A DNA stretch of 64,000 bases from Candidatus Omnitrophota bacterium (GCA_041653595.1 JBAZFB010000003.1:1-64000); one strand, 5' to 3'. Shown: positions 50,380 through 59,355, counted from the first letter of the stretch. The notes: generated by a model from the letters alone, not told the origin. Translations and numbers: made by a program.

Positions 50380-51380
50380 TAAACGAGCTTAAGTTATTCT
50401 GGCCGCTCATGATAGCGATAGGGGTCCTGTTGGTCCTGTCGGCTTTCTTTTCTATGTCGGAGACGGCGCTCATATCCTTGAACAAGATACGTTTGCGCCA
50501 TTTAGTGTCAAAGGGCAACAAGAAGGCGAAACTGGTATATGCCCTCGTCTCCAATCCCGACCGCTTCATCACATCGATACTTGTGGGGAACAATATCGTT
50601 AATACCGCGATATCAGTCCTCATCGCCTTTGTGCTCATACATATATTCGGGGAGGACATGGGAATGGTGCTCGCTACCGTGATAGGCGCGACCATCATCG
50701 TAGTCTTCGGCGAGATCATCCCTAAGGTCTTCGCGGTCCAGCGCGCCGAGAGGACCTCCCTTGAGCTCGCCGTCCCGCTGAAGTTCGTCCTCGCGGTCCT
50801 GGCGCCTGTTGCCCGCGTCTTTTACGGCCTCGGCAACGGCATAATCAAGGTCTTCGGCGGGGAGCCGCAGAGGGGCCCTCTCATCACCGAGGAAGAGATA
50901 AGGCTCATGATAGAGCTGGGCAAGGAAGAGGGCGTCCTCGGCGATGAGGAGCGCAAGATGCTCCACAGGATATTCGAGTTCGGCGATACGCTCGTCAGCG
51001 AAGTCATGATCCCGAAAGAAAAGATAATAGGAATAGACGTCGATGCCTCGGCCGAGGAGCTGCTTGACCTATTGGTCGAAGAGGGCCACGCGAGGGTTCC
51101 GGCATATAAGGGCTCGGTAGACAATATCGAGGGGATCATCTACGCGCGGGACCTGCTTTATATCTGGCAGAACAAGGGCCTGGTCATAATACCGGACCTG
51201 CTTCACCCGCCGTATTTCATTCCGAAGAACAAACGTGTCAGCGACCTGCTTAAGGATTTCCAGCGGATGCGGATACAGATGGCGATAGTCGTGGACGACA
51301 AGAAACAGACGATCGGCCTCATAACCCTGGAAGACCTTATAGAGGAGATAGTGGGGGAGATAGACGAGTCACTGGAATGA
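50370..51380 (+). CDS. CNNM/CorC-type membrane protein with CBS pair
   Basis: 336 residues. The N-terminal CNNM (DUF21) membrane domain has three to four segments (FFSMSETALISLNKIRLRHL, SILVGNNIVNTAISVLIAF, VVFGEIIPKVFAVQ). A linker with EEGVLGDEERKMLHRIFEFG follows, then two CBS motifs (VMIPKEKIIGIDVDASAEEL and RMRIQMAIVVDDKKQTIGLI). It ends at EEIVGEIDESLE without the usual CorC_HlyC C-terminal domain (about 80 residues), so it is a short form. Family members are linked to Mg2+ export or homeostasis; the pairing with corA fits this. Confidence 0.9.
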   Translation: MVIINELKLFWPLMIAIGVLLVLSAFFSMSETALISLNKIRLRHLVSKGNKKAKLVYALVSNPDRFITSILVGNNIVNTAISVLIAFVLIHIFGEDMGMVLATVIGATIIVVFGEIIPKVFAVQRAERTSLELAVPLKFVLAVLAPVARVFYGLGNGIIKVFGGEPQRGPLITEEEIRLMIELGKEEGVLGDEERKMLHRIFEFGDTLVSEVMIPKEKIIGIDVDASAEELLDLLVEEGHARVPAYKGSVDNIEGIIYARDLLYIWQNKGLVIIPDLLHPPYFIPKNKRVSDLLKDFQRMRIQMAIVVDDKKQTIGLITLEDLIEEIVGEIDESLE

Positions 51381-51437
51381 AAGGTGCCCGCTTCGTGGCG
51401 GGTCATCTTTATCCCGCACCTTACAAAAGGTGCGGGG

Positions 51438-51466
51438 TTGACAGCGATTTAGAGGTGTGGTAGACT
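51438..51466 (+). promoter_or_regulatory. Promoter upstream of the zinc-ribbon gene and rsfS
   Basis: TTGACA (51438-51443), a 17-base spacer and TAGACT (51461-51466), downstream of two small hairpins (51387-51402 and 51413-51437) that follow the corC-type gene and may weaken read-through. Confidence 0.7.
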
Positions 51467-51499
51467 AGAGTCATTCCAAAACCTTACAGGAGGTGCTAG

Positions 51500-51640
51500 A
51501 TGGAAGGTTATTGCGTTAAATGCAAGAAGAAGCAGGAAATGAAAGACACAATGAAGCAGAAGATGAAGAATGGCCGTGAAGCGATGAAGGGCAAATGCCC
51601 GGTCTGCGGCACGGGAATGTACAGGATACTTGGAAAGTAA
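51500..51640 (+). CDS. 46-residue zinc-ribbon protein (DUF5679-like)
   Basis: Very small gene. Two CxxC pairs frame a charged middle: the N-terminal MEGYCVKCKKKQEMKD, then GKCPVCGTGMYRILGK at the end. The four cysteines probably bind one zinc ion, as in DUF5679 proteins. ACAGGAGGT gives a strong ribosome site, and a near-consensus promoter lies upstream, so it is very likely expressed. The function of the family is unknown. Its last 11 bases overlap the rsfS start. Confidence 0.8.
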   Translation: MEGYCVKCKKKQEMKDTMKQKMKNGREAMKGKCPVCGTGMYRILGK

Positions 51641-51983
51641 GACAGAGCCCAGATCAAAAGCTGTACTGATAGCTGAGACCGCAAAAGAGAAGAAGGCCGA
51701 AGACATAGTATTGTTGGACGTGAGCAGGGTGTCCGCGTTCTGCGATTATTTCATAATCATGACTGCGAACAACACCCGCCAGGTCAAGGCTATATCGGAT
51801 GAGATAGAAGGTAAGCTGGAGGAGGAAGGTTACCTGCTCTGGCACAGGGAGGGCGAGAGGGAGTCGAGCTGGCTGTTGCTCGATTTCGGGAATTGCGTCG
51901 TCCATATCTTCGATCCGGAAGCCAGAAGGTTCTATGGCCTCGAAAGCTTATGGGGAGACGTGCCCCGCGAGAATCTCGGCTAG
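51630..51983 (+). CDS. rsfS: Ribosomal silencing factor RsfS
   Basis: Binds bL14 on the large subunit and blocks subunit joining. The 117 residues have the RsfS pattern KAEDIVLLDVSRVSAFCDYF, NTRQVKAISDEIEGKLEEEG and SSWLLLDFGNCVVHIFDPEA, with YGLESLWGD near the end. The start is TTG 51630, inside the zinc-ribbon gene; no ATG or GTG is available before the conserved region. The location downstream of nadD matches the usual order despite the inserted genes. Confidence 0.94.
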   Translation: MESKTEPRSKAVLIAETAKEKKAEDIVLLDVSRVSAFCDYFIIMTANNTRQVKAISDEIEGKLEEEGYLLWHREGERESSWLLLDFGNCVVHIFDPEARRFYGLESLWGDVPRENLG

Positions 51984-51998
51984 TATTGGATATCCTTA

Positions 51999-52030
51999 AA
52001 TGCCACCCGCATCCCTGCGGGTGGCATTAT
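51999..52030 (+). terminator. Hairpin terminator after rsfS
   Basis: A 12-base perfect stem AATGCCACCCGC (51999-52010) and its complement (52017-52028), loop ATCCCT, followed by an A/T-rich ATATTTA. The T run is poor, but the stem is strong and lies between rsfS and argS. Confidence 0.7.
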
Positions 52031-52043
52031 ATTTAGGAGAGGC

Positions 52044-53708
52044 ATGGTAGAGACCCGGATACTTGAATTTCTCGATAAGAATTTAGGCGCGACGGAGAAG
52101 ATCAAAGGCCTTTACGCCCGGGACCTGCTCTGTCTCGAGAATCCCAGGGACCCGGCGCACGGGGACATCTCGACGAATATCGCCTTCAGGCTGGCCAAGC
52201 CGCTGAAGACAAATCCTGCCGAGCTGGCCAAGGAGATCGCCAAGGCGCTCTCCGGCGCTCTCGCGTCTTCACCGCTCAAAGGCGAGGTCGACGCCATAGA
52301 GCCGCTCAACGGTTTTATAAACATAAGGCTTTCGGCCCCGGCGCTGCGCCAGATTCTAAAGGATATAAAGTCCGGTAAAGAGAAGTTCGGTTGTAACGAT
52401 TCCGGAAAAGGAAAGAAGATACAGGTCGAGTTCGTCAGCGCGAACCCGACAGGCACGCTGAGCGTCGCGCACGCGCGCCAGGCCGCGTTCGGCGATTCGT
52501 TGGCGAATATAATCGCGGCCAACGGCCATGAAGTGACCCGGGAATATTATATAAACGACGAGGGCGTCCAGATAACAATACTCGGCCAGTCTATATACGC
52601 CAGGTACAGGCAGGAGATAGGCGACCAGTATGAATTCCCGGAGAACGGTTATAAGGGCGAGTATATAAAGGAGATGGCCGAAGAATTCCGCAAGGAGCAC
52701 GGCGATAAATATAAAGCAGGGACGCCGGAGGATCTCAAGGTATTTTCGGAATGGGGCTGCGGTTATCTCCTGAATGAGATAAAAAAAGAACTGCTGGATT
52801 TCGGGGTAAAGTTCGACGTCTGGTTCAGCCAGAAGGCGCTCGGCGCGTCCGGGAAGATAGAGAAGACGCTCGAGCTCCTCAGGAAGAAGGGATTGTTATA
52901 CGAAGCGGAAGGCGCGCTCTGGTTCAAGTCCACGCAATTCGGCGATGACAAGGACAGGGTAGTCAAGAAGAGCGACGGCGCGTACACATACGTGACGCCG
53001 GATATCGCCTATCACAAGGATAAATTCGAGCGGGGTTTTTCCGGGGTCATCGATATACTCGGGCCCGACCATCACGGTTATATAAACAGGATAAAGGCCG
53101 CGGTTCAGGCGCTCGGCTATCCGGCAGGCGCGGTATCTATAATAATAATACAGCTGGCGACATTATATAAGAACGGGCAGCCGGTGAAGATGTCCACGCG
53201 GGCCGGCGAGTATATAACTTTACGGGAGGTCCTCGATGAAGTCGGGAAGGACGCGGCGCGTTTCTTCTTCCTGATGAGGAAGGCGAACGCGCACCTCGAT
53301 TTCGACCTCGAGCTCGCGAAGAAGCAGACGCCCGAGAACCCTGTCTATTATGTCCAGTACGCGCACGCGAGGATATGCAGCTTGCTCGCCTTGTCGAAAT
53401 TACCGGAGGGCGATATCGCGGGCGCGGACCTCGAACTGCTCGGCGCGCCGGAGGAGTTGAATTTATTCAAAGAGTTGAGGCAGTTCCCGCAATCGGTGAA
53501 GCTTGCCGCGCAGGAGCTCGACCCTTACAGGATAATAACATACCTGCAGGAATTGGCGGCGTGCTTCCATAAATTCTACGAGGCGAACAAGGTCATCTCG
53601 GACGACGCGGAGCTCAGCCGCGCGAGGCTCTATCTCGTCTCATGCGTCAAGCAAACTCTCGCCAACGGCCTGACCCTGCTCGGAGTCTCCTGCCCGGCGA
53701 AGATGTAA
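52044..53708 (+). CDS. argS: Arginyl-tRNA synthetase
   Basis: Class I synthetase charging tRNA-Arg. Seen: the N-terminal Add-1 domain, the HIGH-region VEFVSANPTGTLSVAHARQA, GREYYINDEGVQ-type block (EYYINDEGVQITILGQSI), ILGPDHHGYINRIKAAVQAL, the KMSKS-region KMSTRAGEYITLREVLDEVG, and the C-terminal anticodon-binding (DALR) domain YVQYAHARICSLL ... FYEANKVISDDAELSRARL. The 554 residues are complete. TTTAGGAGAGGC precedes the ATG. Confidence 0.96.
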   Translation: MVETRILEFLDKNLGATEKIKGLYARDLLCLENPRDPAHGDISTNIAFRLAKPLKTNPAELAKEIAKALSGALASSPLKGEVDAIEPLNGFINIRLSAPALRQILKDIKSGKEKFGCNDSGKGKKIQVEFVSANPTGTLSVAHARQAAFGDSLANIIAANGHEVTREYYINDEGVQITILGQSIYARYRQEIGDQYEFPENGYKGEYIKEMAEEFRKEHGDKYKAGTPEDLKVFSEWGCGYLLNEIKKELLDFGVKFDVWFSQKALGASGKIEKTLELLRKKGLLYEAEGALWFKSTQFGDDKDRVVKKSDGAYTYVTPDIAYHKDKFERGFSGVIDILGPDHHGYINRIKAAVQALGYPAGAVSIIIIQLATLYKNGQPVKMSTRAGEYITLREVLDEVGKDAARFFFLMRKANAHLDFDLELAKKQTPENPVYYVQYAHARICSLLALSKLPEGDIAGADLELLGAPEELNLFKELRQFPQSVKLAAQELDPYRIITYLQELAACFHKFYEANKVISDDAELSRARLYLVSCVKQTLANGLTLLGVSCPAKM

Positions 53709-53732
53709 ATTTCGCAATACGGCCCCAAAATT

Positions 53733-55655
53733 ATGTTCGAATCACTCAAATTATACAAGAACGAGGAGTTGAGCCTCGAGAAGGTGCACGGGCAGCTGGT
53801 CGAGCTGGGTTATGAGCGCCGGCCGAAGGTAGCCGAACAGGGGGACTTTGCCCAGCGCGGCGGGATCCTCGACATCTTCCCTGTGACCTTCGACGAGCCG
53901 GTGCGCCTCGAGTTCGACGCGGACAAGCTCGTCCATATAAAATCATTCGATATCGCCACCGGCACTTCTTTCCTGGACCACCAGATGGCGATCATCCTTC
54001 CGGCCAAAGGTATTGTGCCGCGAAAACTAAAGACCCGCCGCATCCCCGGCGTCGAGATCTCCGAAGACCTGCCGATAAGCAACTTCGTCGACATATCCCC
54101 GGGCGATCACGTCGTCCACGTAAAACACGGCATAGGCCGGTATAAAGGGATAGAGCGCGTAAAAGAGCCAAAGGGCGTCATCGATTATATCGTCATAGAA
54201 TACGCCGAAGGCGCGAAACTTTTCGTCCCGATGCCGGAGATGAACCTCGTCCAGAAATATATAGGGTTCGAGGGCAGGCCTCCGAAACTATACAAACTCG
54301 GGACCAGGGCGTGGGCGCTGGCCAAGGCCCGCGCGCAAAAAGGCATCTATTCGCTCGCGTTGGAATACATCGAGATCCAGGCGAAGCGCGAGGCGTTGAA
54401 GGGTTTCGCCTTTTCGAAAGATACGGATTGGCAGGCGGAGCTCGAGAGGTCGTTCCAGTTCAAGGACACGCCGGCGCAGGCCAGGGCCGCGCAGGAGATA
54501 AAACGCGACATGGAAAGCCCGAAGCCGATGGACAGGCTCGTCTGCGGCGACGTGGGATACGGAAAGACCGAAGTCGCCCTGCGCGCCGCGTTCAAGGCCG
54601 TCACGGACAATAAGCAGGTCGCGATGCTCGTGCCCACGACCATCCTCGCCGAACAGCATTACGCGACATTCAAGGAGAGGATGAAGAAATACCCGGTGAA
54701 TATCGAGATGCTCTCGCGTTTCAGGAGCGGGACAGAACAGGGCGCGATAATCGCCGGCGTAAAAGACGGCTCGGTCGACATTATAATAGGGACGCACCGG
54801 CTCCTCTCGCACGATGTCGCGTTCAGGGAGCTCGGCCTGGTAATAATCGACGAGGAACAGAGGTTCGGCGTAAAACACAAGGAGCGGCTGAAGAGGATGA
54901 GGCTCCTGGTCGATGTCCTGACGCTTACGGCCACGCCGATCCCGCGCACCCTTTATATGTCGCTTATGGGCATAAAGGATATGTCGGTGATCGACACCCC
55001 GCCCGAGAACAGGATACCGGTCGCGACGAAAGTCGCGGAATTCGACGAGCGGATAATAAAAGATGGGATAAAGCGCGAACTCAAACGCGGCGGCCAGGTC
55101 TTTTTCGTGAATAACAGGATACGGGGGCTGAATAAACTGGCGGAGCGGTTGAGGGAGATCGTCCCCGGGGCCAGGGTGGAGGAGGCGCACGGGCAGATGC
55201 CGGCGCACGAACTGGAGAATATAATGGTCGGGTTCATAAACGGCAGGATAGATGTGCTCGTTTCCACCGCCATAATCCAATCCGGCATCGATATCCCCAA
55301 CGCGAACACGATATTCGTCAACCGCGCCGATATGTTCGGACTCGCCGACCTCTACCAGTTGAGGGGCCGGGTGGGAAGGTATATAGTCCAGGCCCATTCA
55401 TATTTTCTTTATCCCAAGGGGTGGCAATTGCCCAAGGACGCCGAGGCGAGGCTTAAGGCGATCGAGGAGCATACCGAGCTCGGCTCCGGCTTCAAGATAG
55501 CGATGGAGGACCTTGAACTGCGCGGCGCCGGAAACCTTTTGGGCACGGAACAGCACGGCTTTATACAGGCGATAGGTTTTGACCTTTATTGCAGGCTGCT
55601 GAGAAGCACGATAGCCGGTCTCCGAAAGGGCTTGCCTATCCGGAGCCGGTTATGA
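53733..55655 (+). CDS. mfd: Reduced Mfd-like transcription-repair coupling factor
   Basis: 640 residues against about 1,100-1,150 in usual Mfd. Residues about 12-90 match the piece of D1a with GDFAQRGGILDIFP. The RNA-polymerase-interaction domain starts at about 121 (SPGDHVVHVKHGIGRYKGIE). The RecG-like translocase follows with Walker A GDVGYGKT (272-279), DEEQRFG, TATPIPRTL and QLRGRVGR. The UvrA-binding D2, most of D1b, D3 and the C-terminal D7 are missing. The frame stays open and helicase motifs are intact. No ribosome site precedes ATG 53733. It may be a mini-Mfd keeping RNA-polymerase displacement without UvrA recruitment; a decaying gene is less likely. Confidence 0.85.
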   Translation: MFESLKLYKNEELSLEKVHGQLVELGYERRPKVAEQGDFAQRGGILDIFPVTFDEPVRLEFDADKLVHIKSFDIATGTSFLDHQMAIILPAKGIVPRKLKTRRIPGVEISEDLPISNFVDISPGDHVVHVKHGIGRYKGIERVKEPKGVIDYIVIEYAEGAKLFVPMPEMNLVQKYIGFEGRPPKLYKLGTRAWALAKARAQKGIYSLALEYIEIQAKREALKGFAFSKDTDWQAELERSFQFKDTPAQARAAQEIKRDMESPKPMDRLVCGDVGYGKTEVALRAAFKAVTDNKQVAMLVPTTILAEQHYATFKERMKKYPVNIEMLSRFRSGTEQGAIIAGVKDGSVDIIIGTHRLLSHDVAFRELGLVIIDEEQRFGVKHKERLKRMRLLVDVLTLTATPIPRTLYMSLMGIKDMSVIDTPPENRIPVATKVAEFDERIIKDGIKRELKRGGQVFFVNNRIRGLNKLAERLREIVPGARVEEAHGQMPAHELENIMVGFINGRIDVLVSTAIIQSGIDIPNANTIFVNRADMFGLADLYQLRGRVGRYIVQAHSYFLYPKGWQLPKDAEARLKAIEEHTELGSGFKIAMEDLELRGAGNLLGTEQHGFIQAIGFDLYCRLLRSTIAGLRKGLPIRSRL

Positions 55656-55661
55656 TATATT
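55632..55661 (+). promoter_or_regulatory. Possible promoter of the parvulin-pdxA-rsmA genes
   Basis: TTGCCT (55632-55637), an 18-base spacer and TATATT (55656-55661), spanning the end of the mfd-like gene. Moderate match only. Confidence 0.35.
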
Positions 55662-55689
55662 ATTCTAAATACTTACCAGAGAGAAGATA

Positions 55690-56538
55690 ATGACGGAAAG
55701 GCCTATGAAAAAAATCCATATTGCAGCGCTGCTCTTAGCCGCGGTTTTTGTGTTCCCCGGCTGCGGTAACGCGAAATCGAAGCCCCTCGCGACCGTTGAC
55801 GGCAAGGCCATTACGGTCGGGGATTTCGAAAAGAGGCTCTCCAAGATGCCCGCTTACTATAAGACGCTCGCGGTCGAGCGGAAGAAGGATTTCCTCGATG
55901 ATATGATAAATGAGCAGCTTATCTATAAGGAAGCGCTCAAACGGGGCATCAACAGGGAGCGCGAGGTAAAGGAGCTTTTGGACGAGGCGAAGCGTAAGAT
56001 ACTTATAGCTAAACTGATGGAAACGGAAGTCAAGAAGTCCGCGGTCTCCGAAGACAAGATAAAGGAGTTCTACGAGTTGCACAAGGACGATTTTGTCACG
56101 CCGCTTAAGCTGCGGGCGAGCCATATAATGGTCGATACCGAGGCCGAGGCCAACGAGGTCCTCCAGAAGCTGAAAGGCGGCGGCGATTTCGCGCAGTTGG
56201 CTAAGCAATATTCGAAGGACCCCTCGAAAGGGAGGGGCGGCGACCTGGGTTATTTCATAAAAGGGCAGCTGATGCCCGAGATAGAAGAAGTCTGCTTTAA
56301 GCTTGAGGTCGGCCAGACGAGCGATATAATCAAGACGAAATTCGGCTACCACATAATAAAACTGACCGACAGGATCGAGCCGAGGACGGTGGAACTCTCC
56401 GAGGTCAGGGACGCCATAGAAAAAGAGTTGAAGGATAGGGCCCAACAGCGGACGCTCGACGATCTTGTCAAGAACCTGAGGTCGAAAGCGCACGTCAAGA
56501 TAAACGAAAAGCTGTTGGAAGCGGGGCCGGATAAATGA
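55690..56538 (+). CDS. Parvulin-type peptidyl-prolyl isomerase lipoprotein (PrsA/PpiC-like)
   Basis: 282 residues. A signal peptide ends in a lipobox-like FPGC (about residue 25), so it is probably membrane-anchored. An N-terminal chaperone region (DGKAITVGDFEKRLSKMPAY, MINEQLIYKEALKRGI) is followed by one parvulin domain (LRASHIMVDTEAEANEVLQK, KQYSKDPSKGRGGDLGYFIK, FGYHIIKLTDR). It folds outer-membrane or secreted proteins. ATG 55690 has AGAGAGAAG upstream; ATG 55705 begins the signal peptide directly and is an alternative. ATGA overlap with the next gene. Confidence 0.92.
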   Translation: MTERPMKKIHIAALLLAAVFVFPGCGNAKSKPLATVDGKAITVGDFEKRLSKMPAYYKTLAVERKKDFLDDMINEQLIYKEALKRGINREREVKELLDEAKRKILIAKLMETEVKKSAVSEDKIKEFYELHKDDFVTPLKLRASHIMVDTEAEANEVLQKLKGGGDFAQLAKQYSKDPSKGRGGDLGYFIKGQLMPEIEEVCFKLEVGQTSDIIKTKFGYHIIKLTDRIEPRTVELSEVRDAIEKELKDRAQQRTLDDLVKNLRSKAHVKINEKLLEAGPDK

Positions 56539-57494
56539 GGACAAGGATAAACATGTTATTGTTGGTCCTTGCATTGGGGCTTCATCCCCTGGCCCTGTGC
56601 CAGACGACCGGCGCCGTTAACAAGATACTTGCGGTCGTGAACGACGAAGTCGTAACCGAGACAGACCTTGATGCGGCCCTCGGTTCGAGCATCGAGGAGT
56701 TAAAGAAGGAATTTTCGGGAGACGAGCTTAAGGCGAAGACGGAAGAGGCGCGCAAGGAACTCCTGAAGCAGATGATAGAGGATAGGCTGATACTCCAGGA
56801 AGCGAAGAAATACAATATCGCCGTTGATGATTTTGAGGTTGAGCAAAGGCTGAAAGACGTGAAATCGCGTTTCCCCTCGGAAGACGCCTTTTATTCCGAG
56901 GTCGAGAGGTCCGGTGTCTCGACCGACATCCTGAAAAAGCGCTATAAGGAAAATATAATGATGTCCAAGCTCGTAGAGAGCCAGGTAAGGGGCAAAGTAG
57001 TCGTTACGCCTATCGAGATAGAGAGTTATTACAAAATACATTCGGCAGAACTGAAGGCGCCGGAATCGGTCCATCTCTTCGGTATCGTCATCCGTTTCGA
57101 TGCGGGGATCACCGAGGACGACATCAAGCAGAAAGCGGAAGACGTGGTAAAACTCGCCAGGGAAGGCCGCGACTTCAGCGAACTGGCCAAGGTTTACTCG
57201 CAGGGCGCAAAGGCGCAGGAGGGCGGGGACTTCGGGATCGTCGAGAAAGGGCAGATGCGCGAGGATTTCGAGAAGGTCATATTCGTTTTAAAACCGGGCG
57301 AGACCAGCGACCCGGTAAAGACCGATGCGGGATATTTTATCTTCAAGGTATACGAGAAAAAAGAGAGTTATGTGCGGCCGCTCCAGGAAGCGCGCAGTGA
57401 TATAGAGGATATAATATACAGGGATAAGGCCCAAAAGCGGTATAAAGACTGGATAGAGAAACTGAAACGCGATGCTTTTATACAGGTCAAATAA
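56535..57494 (+). CDS. SurA-like periplasmic peptidyl-prolyl isomerase
   Basis: 319 residues: a signal peptide (about 1-22, NMLLLVLALGLHPLALC), a SurA-type N-domain (VNKILAVVNDEVVTETDLDA, ELLKQMIEDRLILQEAKKYN) and one parvulin domain (VHLFGIVIRF, ARDFSELAKVYSQG-type block EGRDFSELAKVYSQGAKAQE, GDFGIVEKGQM, AGYFIFKVYEK). E. coli SurA has two parvulin domains; here there is one. It probably escorts outer-membrane proteins such as the PilQ secretin. Gene order mfd-parvulin-surA-pdxA-rsmA is a known arrangement. Confidence 0.9.
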   Translation: MRTRINMLLLVLALGLHPLALCQTTGAVNKILAVVNDEVVTETDLDAALGSSIEELKKEFSGDELKAKTEEARKELLKQMIEDRLILQEAKKYNIAVDDFEVEQRLKDVKSRFPSEDAFYSEVERSGVSTDILKKRYKENIMMSKLVESQVRGKVVVTPIEIESYYKIHSAELKAPESVHLFGIVIRFDAGITEDDIKQKAEDVVKLAREGRDFSELAKVYSQGAKAQEGGDFGIVEKGQMREDFEKVIFVLKPGETSDPVKTDAGYFIFKVYEKKESYVRPLQEARSDIEDIIYRDKAQKRYKDWIEKLKRDAFIQVK

Positions 57495-58476
57495 TACTCG
57501 CAGGCAGCCGCGTCCGCGGGTCGCCGTAACCATCGGCGACCCTTTTGGCGTAGGGCCCGAGATAGTCTTAAAAACACTCGCGAACCGTAAGTTGCGTGCG
57601 CTTGCCGATTTTATTATCGTGGGCGACAGCTCGGTCATTTCCGCCGCGTTAAGGCTCCCCGGAGTCCCGGCGGGGCTCCCTCGGGGAGTCTCTGTTGCAG
57701 ACCCGTATATTATCGCTCCCAGCAAGGTGAAATTCGGCCGCCAGTCCAAACTTTCCGGCGCGGCCTCACTGGCCTATCTCGATCTCGCCCTCAAGCTCAT
57801 AAAAGAAAAGAAAGCCGATTGCCTCGTGAACGCCCCCTTAAGCAAAGAGGCGGTCTCGTCCGCGTTCCCGCGCATAAATTTCATAGGCCACACGGAATAT
57901 ATCGCGGACAAGTTCAAGACCGCGGATTTCGCGATGATGCTGATAGGCGGGCCGCTTAAAGTCACGCTCGTGACGAGGCATATACCGGTCCGTGCGGTGT
58001 CAAAGGCGGTGACGAAAGAAGAGATAATCAAGGCCATAAAATTGAGCCATGGGGTGCTTACCTGTTATTTCGGCATAGCCGAACCGAGGATAGGGGTCGC
58101 GAGCCTGAACCCCCACGGGGGAGAAGGCGGGAAAATAGGCACCGAGGAGATCAAAATAATAACCCCGGCGGTGAACGAAGCGAAGAGGCATTTTAAGAAC
58201 ATAATCGGCCCGGTTTCGTCAGAGGCGCTGTTTTACATGGCTTACCGCCGGAAGCTCGATTGCGTGGTCGCGATGTACCACGACCAGGGGCTTACGCCGC
58301 TTAAGATGATAGCGCGCGATACCAGCATAAACATCACGCTGGGCCTGCCGTTTGTCAGGACCTCGCCCGGCCACGGCACGGCATTCGATATAGCCGGAAA
58401 AGGGATAGCCAACCACAGGCCGTTGACCGAATCGGTAAAACTCGCCATAGATATATTCAAAAAAAAGAAGGGCTGA
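57472..58476 (+). CDS. pdxA: 4-hydroxythreonine-4-phosphate dehydrogenase
   Basis: DXP-dependent PLP synthesis: oxidises 4-phosphohydroxy-L-threonine. Motifs: VAVTIGDPFGVGPEIVLKTL, VNAPLSKEAV, FIGHTEYIADKF, AEPRIGVASLNPHGGEGGKI, VAMYHDQGLTPLKM and FVRTSPGHGTAFDIAGKGIA, with the metal-binding His residues. The 334 residues are normal. The start overlaps the surA-like gene by 23 bases. It gives the cell its own PLP, matching the YggS PLP buffer at 6917. Confidence 0.95.
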   Translation: MLLYRSNNTRRQPRPRVAVTIGDPFGVGPEIVLKTLANRKLRALADFIIVGDSSVISAALRLPGVPAGLPRGVSVADPYIIAPSKVKFGRQSKLSGAASLAYLDLALKLIKEKKADCLVNAPLSKEAVSSAFPRINFIGHTEYIADKFKTADFAMMLIGGPLKVTLVTRHIPVRAVSKAVTKEEIIKAIKLSHGVLTCYFGIAEPRIGVASLNPHGGEGGKIGTEEIKIITPAVNEAKRHFKNIIGPVSSEALFYMAYRRKLDCVVAMYHDQGLTPLKMIARDTSINITLGLPFVRTSPGHGTAFDIAGKGIANHRPLTESVKLAIDIFKKKKG

Positions 58477-58478
58477 AC

Positions 58479-59318
58479 TTGTTTAACGCGTCCGAATTAA
58501 AATCCGTCCTGAAAAAATACGGGCTCACCCCGAGAAAATATCTCGGACAGAATTACCTGGTCGACAGCGATGTCATCGAGGATATAATAGAGGCATGCAG
58601 GTTCAGCGATACGGACTGGGTCATGGAAATAGGCGCGGGATTGGGCGCGGTCACGGAACGCCTCGCCCGCCATGTAAAGCATGTCCTGGCCATAGAGAAG
58701 GACAGGGGCGCCTGCGTGGCGCTCGGCGATATACTGAAGGGTCTCACCAACGTAAATATCGTCTGCGAAGATTTCCTTGAGCTTGATCTCGAGCGGGCGC
58801 TCGCCGAGTCGCCCTACAAGGTCAAGGTGGTAGGCAACCTCCCGTATTACATAACCTCGCCGATAATAGAGAAGTTGATCGCCGGCAGGCATAATTTTGA
58901 GTCGGTGTTCATAACGATCCAGAAGGAAGTCGCCGAGAGGGTGTGCGCAAAGCCGGGCAATAAAGATTACGGCTCGCTTTCTGTTTTTGTGCAGTACTAC
59001 ACCAAACCGCGCATATTGCTCGACATAGGCAAGCAGGCGTTTTATCCGGAGCCGGAAGTCGATTCGTCGTTCATCGAGCTCGCGATACTCCAGAAACCAT
59101 CGGTCCAGGCCAACGACGAAGAGAAATTTTTCGCCGTCGTCAAAGCGGGCTTCGGCCAGCGCAGGAAGACGCTGCTTAATTCCCTTCTCTCGAGCGAGGA
59201 GATAAAACTCGATAAGGCCGGCCTGGCAGAGCTTCTTAAAAAGATCGGTATCGACCCGAATATCAGGGCCGAACAGCTCTCCCTCGAAGAATTCGCCCGC
59301 ATCTCCAACGCCCTCTAA
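58479..59318 (+). CDS. rsmA: 16S rRNA (A1518/A1519-N6) dimethyltransferase
   Basis: KsgA family: dimethylates two adenines near the 3' end of 16S rRNA. SAM-binding Rossmann fold with KYLGQNYLVDSDVIEDIIEA, MEIGAGLGAVTERLARHVKH, IVCEDFLELDL and the catalytic NLPYYITSPIIEKLI; the C-terminal domain has FGQRRKTLLNSL. The 279 residues are complete. The start is TTG 58479, two bases after pdxA; there is no ATG or GTG before the conserved N-terminus. Confidence 0.95.
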   Translation: MFNASELKSVLKKYGLTPRKYLGQNYLVDSDVIEDIIEACRFSDTDWVMEIGAGLGAVTERLARHVKHVLAIEKDRGACVALGDILKGLTNVNIVCEDFLELDLERALAESPYKVKVVGNLPYYITSPIIEKLIAGRHNFESVFITIQKEVAERVCAKPGNKDYGSLSVFVQYYTKPRILLDIGKQAFYPEPEVDSSFIELAILQKPSVQANDEEKFFAVVKAGFGQRRKTLLNSLLSSEEIKLDKAGLAELLKKIGIDPNIRAEQLSLEEFARISNAL

Positions 59319-59326
59319 ACCTCCGG

Positions 59327-59355
59327 TTGACATTTTGCGTAACTTATGATAATTT
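59327..59355 (+). promoter_or_regulatory. Promoter of the gatCAB operon
   Basis: TTGACA (59327-59332), a 17-base spacer and TAATTT (59350-59355); an overlapping GATAAT (59348-59353) has a 15-base spacer. It lies in the rsmA-gatC gap just before ATG 59367, giving a very short leader. Confidence 0.6.
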
